A stretch of DNA of 64,000 bases from Desulfitobacterium_A sp034927245 (GCF_034927245.1 NZ_JAYFQK010000059.1:1-64000); one strand, 5' to 3'. Counted from the first letter of the stretch, positions 1 through 9,025 are shown. Made by a program: numbers and translations. The notes: generated by a model from the sequence alone, not told the origin.

Positions 1-132
1 GATGAAGAAGAAATGGGGATTATACCCCCGACTAACATGTCATTCAGTAGGAACATTAAGACCTGGATCTGGATTATCCTCATTTTTCCACTTTAGCAGG
101 TATAGAGGACTAAATTTAACTGCTTTCAGCAG

Positions 133-987
133 TCAAATCATGATTTCGTTAACCTTCGTTTCGAGCAAAGCTTTCTCTTGCAGTGTTTGTTTAAAGTCCT
201 CTTCTTGTTGGGTATGCTGTTCGATGGAATCCACCAGTCGATTATAGGCCTGAGCGATGGGTTCGAGTTCATTGGGGGGGATTTTTTCTATTCGTTGGAT
301 TTGTCCGTTTGATTTGCGTACCCGCGTAATTTCTTCGGATAGGTTTCTAATACTATGACTAACCCCTTTTGCGGACCAACGGCTGACCCCAATTCCTAAA
401 ATAAGAGCTAAGGCTAAAAAAATTAGCATTAGAGAGATTGTCATCTGGTAGGTTTGATTAGACTTCGTGAGTAAATCTTTCATTTTGGAATACTCAAGGC
501 TATGAAAAGTAAAACCTTTATCTTCAATGCTTAGTCTAATCATATTCTGCTCCGGTGTTAGAAATAAGCGAGCTGCTTCTTCCCTCTTTCCTGCCTTAAG
601 AAGCTCCGAAACTTCTAAAACATCTAATCTATATGCGGTGGCCGAACCCATAAGCTCGGTGAGGAATTCTTTTCTTAGCTGATCATCTTCCTCATGTTGT
701 AATTTCTCGATAATCTGCTCCGTTTTTAGGAGGGTGTCTTCGATATTATTTATTTCTTGAAAATCGGTGTTTGTGAGATCTAATAACAAATCACGTATTT
801 TCCTGGCTGTACCCGCATAATCCTCTTCGATTCTATCTATTAGTCTTACCTTTTCATAATGAACCACGACAAGTTCATCAATGCTTTTGATTTGGCTGCG
901 CATCATCATAATTGATAGTAAAACACATAATGTCATGAGGAAAAGTATAAACCCAAAACCTATGTCTAGTTTAGAACGAAGCCGCAT
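133..987 (-). CDS. HAMP-domain membrane sensor protein without an output domain
   Basis: A membrane receptor of chemoreceptor or histidine-kinase type. The 284 residues show TM1 (about 9-29), a helical extracytoplasmic region (30-180) like a four-helix-bundle ligand sensor, TM2 (182-202), a HAMP linker (about 203-258) and a short coiled coil. The chain then stops. No kinase, methyl-accepting, GGDEF or PP2C domain follows, although such proteins normally continue for hundreds of residues after HAMP. A small hairpin (ACTGCT/AGCAGT) sits at the stop codon. Reading on in frame gives about 30 codons of unrecognisable protein. It is either a stand-alone sensor or a relic of a larger kinase. The domain reading is fairly sure; the function is not. 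Confidence 0.68.
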   Translation of the reverse strand: MRLRSKLDIGFGFILFLMTLCVLLSIMMMRSQIKSIDELVVVHYEKVRLIDRIEEDYAGTARKIRDLLLDLTNTDFQEINNIEDTLLKTEQIIEKLQHEEDDQLRKEFLTELMGSATAYRLDVLEVSELLKAGKREEAARLFLTPEQNMIRLSIEDKGFTFHSLEYSKMKDLLTKSNQTYQMTISLMLIFLALALILGIGVSRWSAKGVSHSIRNLSEEITRVRKSNGQIQRIEKIPPNELEPIAQAYNRLVDSIEQHTQQEEDFKQTLQEKALLETKVNEIMI

Positions 988-1117
988 TCACTATCCCCCT
1001 GCTCTATTCGTTCGTGATAATGTAGCATTTTTTTCCTTTTCTATTATACCTTATCCAATATGTCGATCAGTGTCATTTAAAAGAGATGGTCTATTATAAT
1101 TTAAGTAGAAAAATAGC

Positions 1118-1157
1118 AAAAAAGAACAATTCCTTAAAAGGAAGGATTGTTCTTTTT
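1118..1157 (-). terminator. Rho-independent terminator after the UxaA/SuyB-like gene
   Basis: A long inverted repeat (AAAGAACAAT-TCCTT / GGAAGG-ATTGTTCTTT) is flanked by A and T tracts on both sides. It could therefore end transcription from either direction, mainly the lyase operon on the minus strand. Confidence 0.85.
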
Positions 1158-1197
1158 GGGGAATACTCATATGCAGTTTTCCGGTGATATCTCTAAT

Positions 1198-2355
1198 TTA
1201 ATATGTTGGAGCTATTTTATAGATTCCAAACTCCATATGACCTAAACTTTCAGCTTTTGGCCTATGTCCATTCGCAACTTCTACTACATAATCCAAGATT
1301 CTTCGACCGACCTGAGCAATGGTTTCTTCACCGGAGATAATTGTCGAGGCATCTATATCCATGTTATCTTCCATCATCTTAAATGTACGGGAATTTCCTG
1401 TTATTTTTATAACCGGAGCAATGGGACAACCCGTTGGCGTTCCGCGTCCTGTAGTAAAGATTACAACAGTAGCACCGCCTGCAACCATACCGGTAATAGA
1501 CTCAACATCCTGCCCGGGCGAATCCATAACGTAAAGCCCTTTTCCATTAGGGGCCTCGCCATAAGCCAATACATCTTGAATAGGTGCATGACCTGCTTTA
1601 TGAATACAACCTAACGATTTTTCTTCGATCGAACTAATTCCACCTTCGATATTTCCCGGGGTCGGCTGGCTGCCCCGAAGATCAACATGCATTAGTTTTG
1701 CTCTTTCTTCACAGGTCTGCACATAGTGGATCAATTTCTCTCCAATTTCCTTGGTCCTGCAGCGCCGTGCAAGAATATGTTCTGCCCCAATGAATTCGGT
1801 CGTTTCCGATAGCATAGAGGTTCCACCCGCTGCGACCAACAAATCTGAGGCAACTCCACAGGCTGGATTTGAAGCTAAACCTGAGGTAAAGTCAGAACCA
1901 CCGCATTCGATCGCCATGACAAGCTCGCTGATATCCATTTTTTCAGGCTGAAGATGAGCCACTTTACGCACTAATTCTCCCGCTAATCGTAAACCCTCAG
2001 CGATAGCCTTCAGCGTTCCACCAACCTCCTGGATCACAAGCGTCTCAACAGGCTTGCCGGAAGTTGCGATCTCTGAAGCCATCTCGCGTATCGGCATTCC
2101 TTCACATCCGAGTCCAATCACAAGTACAGCTGCAACATTCGGATTTTTTCCTAATCCGATTAAAGTCCGTAATGTCTGTTCATAATCCGCCCCGATCTGA
2201 CAGCAGCCATGCTGGTTCGCAATGGCTACTGCACCCGGAATTTGAGCAGCGATATTTGCCGCAACCGTGCTAGAACAAACGGCGGTCGGAATAATTGCGA
2301 TATGATTACGAATTCCTACGCGTCCATCAGGGCGGCGATAGCCTAAAATCTCCAT
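1198..2355 (-). CDS. UxaA/SuyB-type lyase large subunit (altronate dehydratase family)
   Basis: This is the catalytic subunit of an altronate/galactarate dehydratase-type enzyme. It opens with the family start GYRRPDGRVGIRNHIAIIPT, and conserved Cys and Gly-rich blocks run through all 385 residues. In this family the SAF-domain part is either fused N-terminally (altronate dehydratase) or separate, as in (2R)-sulfolactate sulfo-lyase SuyAB. Here it is separate and directly upstream (2375-2674), and the two sizes match SuyB and SuyA. No uronate-catabolism genes are nearby, so a sulfolactate or related 2-hydroxy-acid substrate is possible but unproven. A GAGGT ribosome binding site lies about 7 nt before the ATG. 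Confidence 0.82.
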   Translation of the reverse strand: MEILGYRRPDGRVGIRNHIAIIPTAVCSSTVAANIAAQIPGAVAIANQHGCCQIGADYEQTLRTLIGLGKNPNVAAVLVIGLGCEGMPIREMASEIATSGKPVETLVIQEVGGTLKAIAEGLRLAGELVRKVAHLQPEKMDISELVMAIECGGSDFTSGLASNPACGVASDLLVAAGGTSMLSETTEFIGAEHILARRCRTKEIGEKLIHYVQTCEERAKLMHVDLRGSQPTPGNIEGGISSIEEKSLGCIHKAGHAPIQDVLAYGEAPNGKGLYVMDSPGQDVESITGMVAGGATVVIFTTGRGTPTGCPIAPVIKITGNSRTFKMMEDNMDIDASTIISGEETIAQVGRRILDYVVEVANGHRPKAESLGHMEFGIYKIAPTY

Positions 2356-2374
2356 CGGCTAGACCTCACTTTAA

Positions 2375-2674
2375 TTAATTTAATCCTTCCTTGTCTCCGC
2401 GGCCGCGCAGACTCTCCATGTTATGAATATGAACATACTCACCCACTTTTATATTTAATGTTGCTCCACCAATGCTTTCACCGTATTTGATAATTTCTTC
2501 ACCTTTTGGGATCTCATGTATCGCAATCTTATGGCCTAGGGGTACATCCTGAAGCAGTTCAACTGACTGTTCCTTATCCCCTACGAAAAAATGGATTTGG
2601 GTACCTGCTTTAAAGTCGTCTACTACTGTGGCAACATTGTCATTGGCACTAATGACAACAGCTTGTTTTTTCAT
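2375..2674 (-). CDS. UxaA/SuyA-type lyase small subunit (SAF domain)
   Basis: A 99-residue SAF-domain protein that would pair with the large subunit 19 nt downstream. The beginning (MKKQAVVISANDNVATVVDD) and the centre (DVPLGHKIAIHEIPKGEEIIKYG) match the N-terminal part of altronate dehydratase and free-standing SuyA-like subunits. The HK.A pattern is typical of the domain. It is probably co-transcribed with the large subunit and with the YlqH-like gene 19 nt upstream. Family identity is firm; the substrate is unknown. Confidence 0.8.
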   Translation of the reverse strand: MKKQAVVISANDNVATVVDDFKAGTQIHFFVGDKEQSVELLQDVPLGHKIAIHEIPKGEEIIKYGESIGGATLNIKVGEYVHIHNMESLRGRGDKEGLN

Positions 2675-2693
2675 CTGTCCTCACCTCTATGTC

Positions 2694-2978
2694 TTATGTT
2701 TTCTTTAACTTTTGTTGCTTTCGGCTGTCCAACTTATAAATAAGGGCTAAAATTTCAGCGACAGCCGCATATAGTTGGGGTGGAATTTCATGGTTTAGAT
2801 CGATCTGAACCAAGGCCTCTACTAAAGTTTCATTTTTTTGGATCGGGATACCCTCGTTTCGAGCGACCTCAATAATCTTTTTAGCTAATTCCCCAGTTCC
2901 CCGAGCGATAACTTTGGGTGCTCCTGAGCCTTTATAGCTCAGTGCCACAGCTTTTTCAGATCTTGTATCCTCAGGCAT
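2694..2978 (-). CDS. YlqH-like protein (FlhB C-terminal cytoplasmic domain homologue)
   Basis: A stand-alone homologue of the cytoplasmic domain of the flagellar/type III export gate protein FlhB, as in Bacillus YlqH. About 94 residues carry AVALSYKG, APKVIARGTGELA, GIPIQKNETLVEAL and IPPQLYAAVAEILALIY. The membrane half and the autocleavage motif NPTH are absent, as in other stand-alone forms. I start it at the internal ATG (MPEDTRSEK). This overlaps the end of the upstream FliK-like gene by 8 nt (ATGCCTGA) and implies translational coupling. The open frame extends further upstream, but that part would overlap the neighbour and does not look like the family. Confidence 0.82.
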   Translation of the reverse strand: MPEDTRSEKAVALSYKGSGAPKVIARGTGELAKKIIEVARNEGIPIQKNETLVEALVQIDLNHEIPPQLYAAVAEILALIYKLDSRKQQKLKKT

Positions 2979-4467
2979 AAATGTCAACCCCCTGTTGTGG
3001 TTCACCCGAAACAAAATTTTTAAATTCTGAATTAGATTTCCAAGAAACTGCCTCAATCCCCGTTAATCTCAATCCCAAGTGAGCAAAACGTTCAATCGTT
3101 TCCCCTTTGTACTCTTGAACAAGCTCGGAAACTTCTTGAGGATTTGCACACAAAACGCGCAGGCTCAACGAATTTTCAATTAGATATGCATCAATACCAA
3201 TTTTTCCGAGGGCTAATGATTCCATATAAACTCCGATTCGGCAGTGATTCTGATCTAAATCTTTCTTCTGACGATCACTCTGAAGAGCAATTTTTGCATC
3301 ATATAGACGTGAATTGTCTTTTAAGGGAAGACCTATCCATATATAGGAATTCGTCATATCACTTAAAAATAATTGTTGACCTGTTATTTTTTCTAAAAGA
3401 AATTGATATTTTGAAGTTGAGGAAGATTCTTCTTTAACATTGGACTCTTGGAGAAGCTGGGCTTTAATCATATCTTTAAGACGAGCCAACTCCTCTTCGG
3501 GGGGTTTATCTTTAGCCAGAAACAGTTCGGCGATTTTACGTTCATAACCGATACCTAACTTGTCTAAAAACTCACGAATTTGCTTAAAACCATTATCTCC
3601 ATTGAGTTCCGCCCAACGCGGCAAAATGGACAAAAGCTTATCACTGACGCTCTGATCGAACAGATTAACAGAACTTGCTGCAGTGAACTTTCCCATGCTT
3701 ATTTCTCTTGACTGCAAGGCAATTTGTGCGGATTCCGGGGGCTGTGCAGCTTGGGGAAGTCTCCCGATTTGGTCGGTTTGACCCGTTCGAGTGGCTTGGG
3801 CTGTTTGAGTGACTTGACCTCCTTGGGTAGCTTGACCTCCTTGGGTAGCTTGACCTCCTTGGGTAGCTTGACCTCCTTGGGTAGCTTGACCTCCTTGGGT
3901 AGCTTGACCCCCTTGGGTGGCTTGACCCCCTTGGGTGGCTTGACCTTCTTGGGTAACTTGACCTCCTTGGGTTGTTTGACCTTCTTGAGGAGCTTGACCT
4001 CCTTGGGTGGCTTGACCTCCTTGGGTAGCTTGACCCGTTTGATTCGATTGTTCCTGACTTATCCCATTTTTTTCACTTAGGAGTGTACTCCATTGGATAT
4101 TCTTAGCGGTATTAAGAGCCTTTGCTACATCTTGGCTAAGACCGGCGAATCGGGTGAGCTCTTGACTTACCTGCGGTGAGTCATTTAAAAGTAAGATCTT
4201 TCCGCTTGAGCCGGGGGATTTTGCCTCCCTTGCAAGGATTAGTTCCTGAGATCCAACCTCCTTGACAACGGCCCAAAATTTATCACCCGGTTGGGCTGTT
4301 GTTTCCAGGAGGGCATTGAAAAGATTGCCTTTAATATTAATTACACCCTGTCCGGACGGTTCTAAGCTTTGAACCTCGATAAAAACCCGCTGTCCCTCAC
4401 GTAACTCATTGGTATTTAAGTTTAATAAACTGTTGGGTATATTGAGACCTTGGATATTCATACTCAA
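2971..4467 (-). CDS. YlqG/FliK-like protein with a hexapeptide-repeat linker
   Basis: A 498-residue protein of the flagellar hook-length-control-like group that accompanies YlqH in spore formers. The N-terminal part (1-135) is hydrophilic and beta-rich. Residues 147-230 are fourteen six-residue repeats, mostly ATQGGQ. The remaining C-terminal 260 residues form a conserved globular region. The order globular - Gln-rich linker - globular recalls FliK molecular rulers, but no hook genes lie nearby. It starts 3 nt after the M3 peptidase gene and overlaps ylqH. The function of the whole group is unknown; the FliK relationship is inferred from architecture and context. Confidence 0.62.
   Translation of the reverse strand: MSMNIQGLNIPNSLLNLNTNELREGQRVFIEVQSLEPSGQGVINIKGNLFNALLETTAQPGDKFWAVVKEVGSQELILAREAKSPGSSGKILLLNDSPQVSQELTRFAGLSQDVAKALNTAKNIQWSTLLSEKNGISQEQSNQTGQATQGGQATQGGQAPQEGQTTQGGQVTQEGQATQGGQATQGGQATQGGQATQGGQATQGGQATQGGQATQGGQVTQTAQATRTGQTDQIGRLPQAAQPPESAQIALQSREISMGKFTAASSVNLFDQSVSDKLLSILPRWAELNGDNGFKQIREFLDKLGIGYERKIAELFLAKDKPPEEELARLKDMIKAQLLQESNVKEESSSTSKYQFLLEKITGQQLFLSDMTNSYIWIGLPLKDNSRLYDAKIALQSDRQKKDLDQNHCRIGVYMESLALGKIGIDAYLIENSLSLRVLCANPQEVSELVQEYKGETIERFAHLGLRLTGIEAVSWKSNSEFKNFVSGEPQQGVDIYA
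3778..4029 (-). repeat. In-frame 18-bp tandem repeat (14 units, hexapeptide ATQGGQ)
   Basis: Fourteen consecutive 18-bp units encode residues 147-230 of the FliK-like protein: ATQGGQ in nine units, with APQEGQ, TTQGGQ, VTQEGQ, VTQTAQ and ATRTGQ variants. Several adjacent units are identical at DNA level (CTCCTTGGGTAGCTTGAC on the plus strand). This points to recent slippage and likely copy-number variation between strains. Confidence 0.95.
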
Positions 4468-4470
4468 CCT

Positions 4471-6156
4471 CTATTCTTGAGCTTTATCCAGCCATTCTTC
4501 AATGACTCCAATAACCGAATGTATACTTCCTTCTTCAAAGGGGGAAATAAGATTCGCCGTTTTCACTATCTCAAGAAAGGACAAACTTCCACCGACATGA
4601 CAGATCTTATTGTAATCTTCCCATGCTTGTTTATGATTTTCGCGTGATCTTTTCCAAAATTGGAAAGCGCAGAGCTGAGCCAAGGTATAATCAATATAAT
4701 AGAACGGTGAACTAAAGATATGTCCCTGTTGATGCCAGAATCCCCCGCGTTCGAGATATTCATTGTCCCCATATATTCGATAAGGAAGGTATTTCTTCTC
4801 AATATTACGCCAAGCCTTTTTACGTTCGTCAGGAGTTGCTTCAGGATAAGAATATACAAAATGCTGGAATTCGTCGACTGCTACGCCATAGGGAATAAAT
4901 AAAAGTGCTTCACTCAGGTGAGTAAATCGATACTTATCGGCTTCATCCTTAAAGAAGAGTTCCATCCAAGGCCATGCAAAAAACTCCATGCTCATTGAAT
5001 GGATCTCGCAGGACTCATATGTCGGCCAGTGATATTCCGGAACTGCAAAATTTCGGCTGCAATACACTTGAAAGGCATGACCTGCCTCATGTGTCAAGAC
5101 ATCAACATCCCCGGATGTTCCATTAAAATTTGAGAATATAAACGGTGACTGATACTTGCTGATATAAGTACAATATCCTCCCCCTGCCTTGCCCTTTTGG
5201 GTAACAAGATCAAGGAGTTCATGTTCCAGCATATAGTTAAAAAATTCATGGGTTTCAGGAGAAAGTTCGCTGTACATTCTTCGTCCGTTTTCTATAATCC
5301 ATTCAGGGGTTCCTTTAGGGTTCGCATTACCTTCGGGAAAAATAAGCTTTTCATCATAATACATCAGTTGGTCTAATCCTAAACGTCTTCTTTGACGCTC
5401 ACGAAGTTTGGTCGCAACAGGAACTATCTCCATTTCTACTTGCTTTCGGAATTGCGCGACCATTTCAGGAGTGTAATCAGAGCGAAGCATACGTGCATAA
5501 CCGAGTTCCACATAATTGTCATAACCCAGTTTTTTCGCAATTTCAGTTCTTACATTAACGAGTTGATTAAAGATAGCATCCAATTCATCCTCATGTTCGG
5601 TAAAGAAGGAATACTTCGCCCGGTTAGCTTTTCGGCGCATCTCCCTATCCGGCGATTGCAGAAATGGCCCCAATCCTGATAGATTTCGCTCCTCCCCTTC
5701 AAACTGAATTTTAGCTGAAGCGATAAGTTTTAAATACTCACTTTCGAGTTTATTTTCGAGCTGTAAATTTTCTATAATTTCCGGCTTAAAAGTTTTCAGC
5801 GTTAATTCTGCAATGCGAAATAGCTGTTTTCCCCATTTCGCTTCCAATTCATTGCGAAATAGGGAATTAACCAATGCTCGATAGTATTCGGAAATCAAGC
5901 CTTCATAGATCGGGCTGTTTTCATCGAAATACTCTTGCTCTTCTTCGTAAAAGCGATCTGTGGTATCCACAGAATGACGAATTTGTACCAATTCATACAT
6001 GGATTCGAAATTCTCACGAAGTCGATTGATCTCAACCATCGCTTGATCTTGCTCCGGGAAGCTTTCCGCATGTTGAAAACGATCAAGTAAATCTTTAAAA
6101 TTCACCTTCATTTTTGACATATCCGGCCGTATGTAGGAATAGTCTTTAAATTTCAT
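4471..6156 (-). CDS. M3 family oligoendopeptidase
   Basis: A cytoplasmic zinc metallopeptidase that would degrade short peptides (PepF/thimet oligopeptidase family, COG1164). The HEAGH zinc motif is at about residues 356-360, followed about 25 residues later by the glutamate-containing ESCEIHSMSMEFFAWPW block that supplies the third ligand. The 561-residue length is normal. I prefer the ATG at 6156 (MKFKDYSY). The ATG four codons upstream directly abuts the AGAAGG ribosome binding site, and family members begin like the shorter form. It is followed at 3 nt by the FliK-like gene and preceded at 27 nt by the metallophosphoesterase gene, so it is probably in one transcript. Confidence 0.93.
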   Translation of the reverse strand: MKFKDYSYIRPDMSKMKVNFKDLLDRFQHAESFPEQDQAMVEINRLRENFESMYELVQIRHSVDTTDRFYEEEQEYFDENSPIYEGLISEYYRALVNSLFRNELEAKWGKQLFRIAELTLKTFKPEIIENLQLENKLESEYLKLIASAKIQFEGEERNLSGLGPFLQSPDREMRRKANRAKYSFFTEHEDELDAIFNQLVNVRTEIAKKLGYDNYVELGYARMLRSDYTPEMVAQFRKQVEMEIVPVATKLRERQRRRLGLDQLMYYDEKLIFPEGNANPKGTPEWIIENGRRMYSELSPETHEFFNYMLEHELLDLVTQKGKAGGGYCTYISKYQSPFIFSNFNGTSGDVDVLTHEAGHAFQVYCSRNFAVPEYHWPTYESCEIHSMSMEFFAWPWMELFFKDEADKYRFTHLSEALLFIPYGVAVDEFQHFVYSYPEATPDERKKAWRNIEKKYLPYRIYGDNEYLERGGFWHQQGHIFSSPFYYIDYTLAQLCAFQFWKRSRENHKQAWEDYNKICHVGGSLSFLEIVKTANLISPFEEGSIHSVIGVIEEWLDKAQE

Positions 6157-6183
6157 TGCCGTTACCATCCTTCTAGCAAATAT

Positions 6184-7140
6184 TTACTGTGTAATTTCCT
6201 GACTGAATATCCACGTTTTCTCTTTGAAATCTCGACCGTTGATGATCACAGTGTTATGAGTGACCTCAACATAAAGGCCTTTGATATAAGGTTCTCTGGC
6301 CCGAATCTCTCCCGGATCCCGACGAACAATCGTATAATGAATAGTGCCTGTATGAACTTTTGTAAAGGCTTGATCTAAATTAACGCTTGAAGCACTAAGG
6401 TCAGCATGGGTATGTGAGGTAAAAAGGATTACTTCCGGATAACTATTAAGGATATCGTTAAGTATATCTCCTTGTTCCGACCCTACCCACCCTGAATTCG
6501 GGTTTGTATTTAAGGGTTGATGCAGAAAAACAAAAATGGGTTTACCTACGACATAGTTTTCGGCAAGTTTTACTTTTAACCATTGAAGCTGTTTCTCGGA
6601 GATGTAAGCCTTAATCGAATCGTTTGTCTGGGAATTGCCGTCCTCCGAGCCTAAGGAGATAAAATGATAATTTTTCAGCCATATATCATGATAAACTTTC
6701 TCTTCACCCGCAAAATCAAGATACCGCTGCATAAATGTCTGAACCTCAGCAGGGGTATTTTCCTCAATTGTATAATCAAAAAACTCATGGTTCCCAATAT
6801 TTTTAATTATAGTTTCCGGTAATTTAGACTGATTGCATTGCAAAGTTTTCGTGATTGCTTTATATTGTTCTTCCAGCCCTTGATCAACTGTATCACCGTT
6901 GAAGACCAAAGCATCCATATTAGAATTGATCGAATACAAATCGTTGAGCGCCTCCTGCAAATGCTCTGTATTTTCATGCACATCCCCAAGAACTGCAAAA
7001 GTTAGGTCAGCTTGAGAGGCGTTTGCAGAGACGCTTTCAGTTTTCGCTTTTGGATTATTGAGAAGCATCGCTCCAAGAAGGACCCCAATGAACAGTATCA
7101 CTCCCCAAAAAGGAATGATTCTGGTTAGGCTCTTCTTCAT
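6184..7140 (-). CDS. Membrane-anchored calcineurin-like metallophosphoesterase
   Basis: A dinuclear metal phosphoesterase held outside the membrane by an N-terminal signal anchor (about residues 10-27). The metal-binding motifs appear in order: GDVHE, NGDTVDQG, IGNHEF and SHTHAD. The substrate cannot be told from sequence; related proteins act on nucleotides, phospholipids or cell-wall phosphates. Its start overlaps the preceding small membrane protein by 4 nt (ATGA), so the two are translationally coupled. It belongs to the minus-strand run that continues into the M3 peptidase. Confidence 0.82.
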   Translation of the reverse strand: MKKSLTRIIPFWGVILFIGVLLGAMLLNNPKAKTESVSANASQADLTFAVLGDVHENTEHLQEALNDLYSINSNMDALVFNGDTVDQGLEEQYKAITKTLQCNQSKLPETIIKNIGNHEFFDYTIEENTPAEVQTFMQRYLDFAGEEKVYHDIWLKNYHFISLGSEDGNSQTNDSIKAYISEKQLQWLKVKLAENYVVGKPIFVFLHQPLNTNPNSGWVGSEQGDILNDILNSYPEVILFTSHTHADLSASSVNLDQAFTKVHTGTIHYTIVRRDPGEIRAREPYIKGLYVEVTHNTVIINGRDFKEKTWIFSQEITQ

Positions 7141-7388
7141 ACATGCTTTCTTCTTTCCTCACTTCGATCCTCCACAGGCATATCAATAATTTCGCCTGAT
7201 GAATAGCCTTTCGGCGTCCGTCCGATTTTTCCGTTTTTATAACGCCTTTTCACGATATAATACCGATATAATCCGACTATACCTGCCGTTATCACACCAA
7301 TAAGAAGAAAACTAAAAGCAAAAGTTCCCATGACAGCAAGAACACCAAGAAACACGATAAAACCCAGAATCTTATATAATTTATTCAT
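7137..7388 (-). CDS. Small membrane protein of unknown function
   Basis: An 83-residue protein with one long or two closely packed hydrophobic segments (about residues 6-45) and a basic then acidic cytoplasmic tail. I do not recognise a family. It is the first gene of the minus-strand run down to 1198 and overlaps the metallophosphoesterase by 4 nt. GGGGAGAA lies upstream of the ATG. It may assist or localise the phosphoesterase, but that rests on context only. Confidence 0.6.
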   Translation of the reverse strand: MNKLYKILGFIVFLGVLAVMGTFAFSFLLIGVITAGIVGLYRYYIVKRRYKNGKIGRTPKGYSSGEIIDMPVEDRSEERRKHV

Positions 7389-7649
7389 ACGAGTTCTCCC
7401 CTTTCACTTTACTCTATACCGAAACTTAAAATATAGTTATTCTTACTCAGTTTTATAATTTCCTGCCTGACTTCATAAAATCCGTAATAAGCTAAAATCA
7501 TAAAAATCTACAAAAGCGGATTACAAATTTAATCTATTCCTTTTGTAAAGTTGGGACAAAGGAATCGCACTCAAAATAACGAATTAGATATCTAAATAGT
7601 GTCAAAAAAACTGTCATATCAATTATATAATGGATGAGGAGTATCTTAA

Positions 7650-8972
7650 ATGCTAATTAATCTAACCGAAGAGCAGCTCAAGACGATAAAGAACCCCGTT
7701 TTTCAAGACTATGCTCAGATCTACATCGATATAGAAAAAGGATATCTTAATTGGGTAAAACAAACAGGACTTGATGTCGATAATAATCTTGATTTAATGA
7801 CTGCTGATATTCTTAAAAGACTTGAATCTAAAGGTGCGGTCTTTAGAAATGACGGAAAAAGCATTGTCGTCAACCGGATTTCTCCGGCGTGTGAAGCTTG
7901 TCAAAAAGGTATTGGGAGTGTATCCCTATTTATCTCTCTTCAGTGTCATCGCAAATGTTTCTTTTGTTTCAATCCAAATCAGGATCATTATGAAACATTT
8001 TTGCATGAGAAAAGAGATTATCGGGCTGAACTCGACGCACTTTATCGAAACGGTGGAAAACTGACTCATTTAGGTTTAACCGGGGGTGAACCGTTGCTTT
8101 TTAAAGCAGAAACTCTTGACTTTTTTCAGTATGCCCGCTCAAAATTTCCACGTGTCTATACTCGATTATATACATCAGGGGATTTATTAGACGAACAAAC
8201 CCTGCATGGACTCCAGGCCTCAAACCTCAATGAGATTCGTTTCAGCATCAAAATGGAAGATTCCGAAGAAACGAAAGAACACGTTTTGGAGAAGATTAAG
8301 TTAGCAAAAAAATTCATACCAAGCGTCATGGTTGAAATGCCTGTCATCCCGGGAACATTAGAAGAGATGAAGCAATTACTGTTAAAACTTGATGCCCTGG
8401 AGATTTTCGGTATTAACCTTTTAGAATTCTGTTTTCCATTAAACAATGCCGGAATCTTTAAAGAAAAAGGCTTTAAAATTAAAAATCCGGCCTACCGCGT
8501 GCTTTATGATTATTGGTATGCCGGGGGTCTGCCTGTCTCACATAGTGAGGTTGAATGTCTGGAATTACTCGAATTTATTCTTGATCAGCATCTTCAACTC
8601 GGTGCACAGTATTGTTCTCTCGAAAACAAACATACTGCGCAGATATATAAACAAAATAATCATCAGCAAGTAGCCGACTCGCTTTACTTCTCTTCTAAAG
8701 ATTACTTTTTTAAGTCTGCCAAGGTATTCGGTCAAGATATTCCCCAGGTATTAAATGTTTTTAAAAAAAATCACATTACAAATTATCAAATCAATCAAGA
8801 TTATAATTATCTTGAATTTCACGTAGATCGAATAAAAGCATTAAAAAAGTTAGATCTAGAAATTGGCATCTCTTATCAAGTTCGTGAACAACGCGAAGAC
8901 GGAAATTACCTTCGAGAACTAAAACTCGACTTAACAACCCCTCTCATGTTCAACCGCCGTGAAGATGTTTAA
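7650..8972 (+). CDS. Radical SAM protein of unknown function
   Basis: The cluster motif CHRKCFFC (CX3CX2C) sits near residue 100 in SLQCHRKCFFCFNPNQ. It is followed by the GGEPLL SAM-binding motif, so this is a radical S-adenosylmethionine enzyme. A CEAC pair just before the cluster (SPACEACQKG) could bind metal or another cluster. The last 120 residues are a separate Lys-rich domain that I do not recognise. It is monocistronic, flanked by a divergent gene and the CWB2 gene, with no peptide or maturation partner alongside. GATGAGGAG precedes the ATG. The reaction is unknown. Confidence 0.8.
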   Translation: MLINLTEEQLKTIKNPVFQDYAQIYIDIEKGYLNWVKQTGLDVDNNLDLMTADILKRLESKGAVFRNDGKSIVVNRISPACEACQKGIGSVSLFISLQCHRKCFFCFNPNQDHYETFLHEKRDYRAELDALYRNGGKLTHLGLTGGEPLLFKAETLDFFQYARSKFPRVYTRLYTSGDLLDEQTLHGLQASNLNEIRFSIKMEDSEETKEHVLEKIKLAKKFIPSVMVEMPVIPGTLEEMKQLLLKLDALEIFGINLLEFCFPLNNAGIFKEKGFKIKNPAYRVLYDYWYAGGLPVSHSEVECLELLEFILDQHLQLGAQYCSLENKHTAQIYKQNNHQQVADSLYFSSKDYFFKSAKVFGQDIPQVLNVFKKNHITNYQINQDYNYLEFHVDRIKALKKLDLEIGISYQVREQREDGNYLRELKLDLTTPLMFNRREDV

Positions 8973-9025
8973 ATGTTTAAATTTCTCTTTTTTATGTTTT
9001 AACTGTCCCAATGCTTTAATGTTTT

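Noticed and set aside
1..132. Partial plus-strand gene or transposase end at the left border
   Set aside because: A frame open from base 1 ends after about 31 codons without a recognisable family, so there is not enough to call.
3778..4029. CRISPR-like array of short repeats
   Set aside because: Repeats are contiguous 18-bp coding units without spacers, and no cas genes are present.
3724..4080. Open frame on the plus strand with LTSLGS repeats
   Set aside because: It is the antisense reading of the hexapeptide repeats in the minus-strand FliK-like gene and has no ribosome binding site.
7620..7635. TATAAT promoter box before the radical SAM gene
   Set aside because: It lies 1 nt before the ribosome binding site; the predicted start would leave almost no leader, and no -35 fits.
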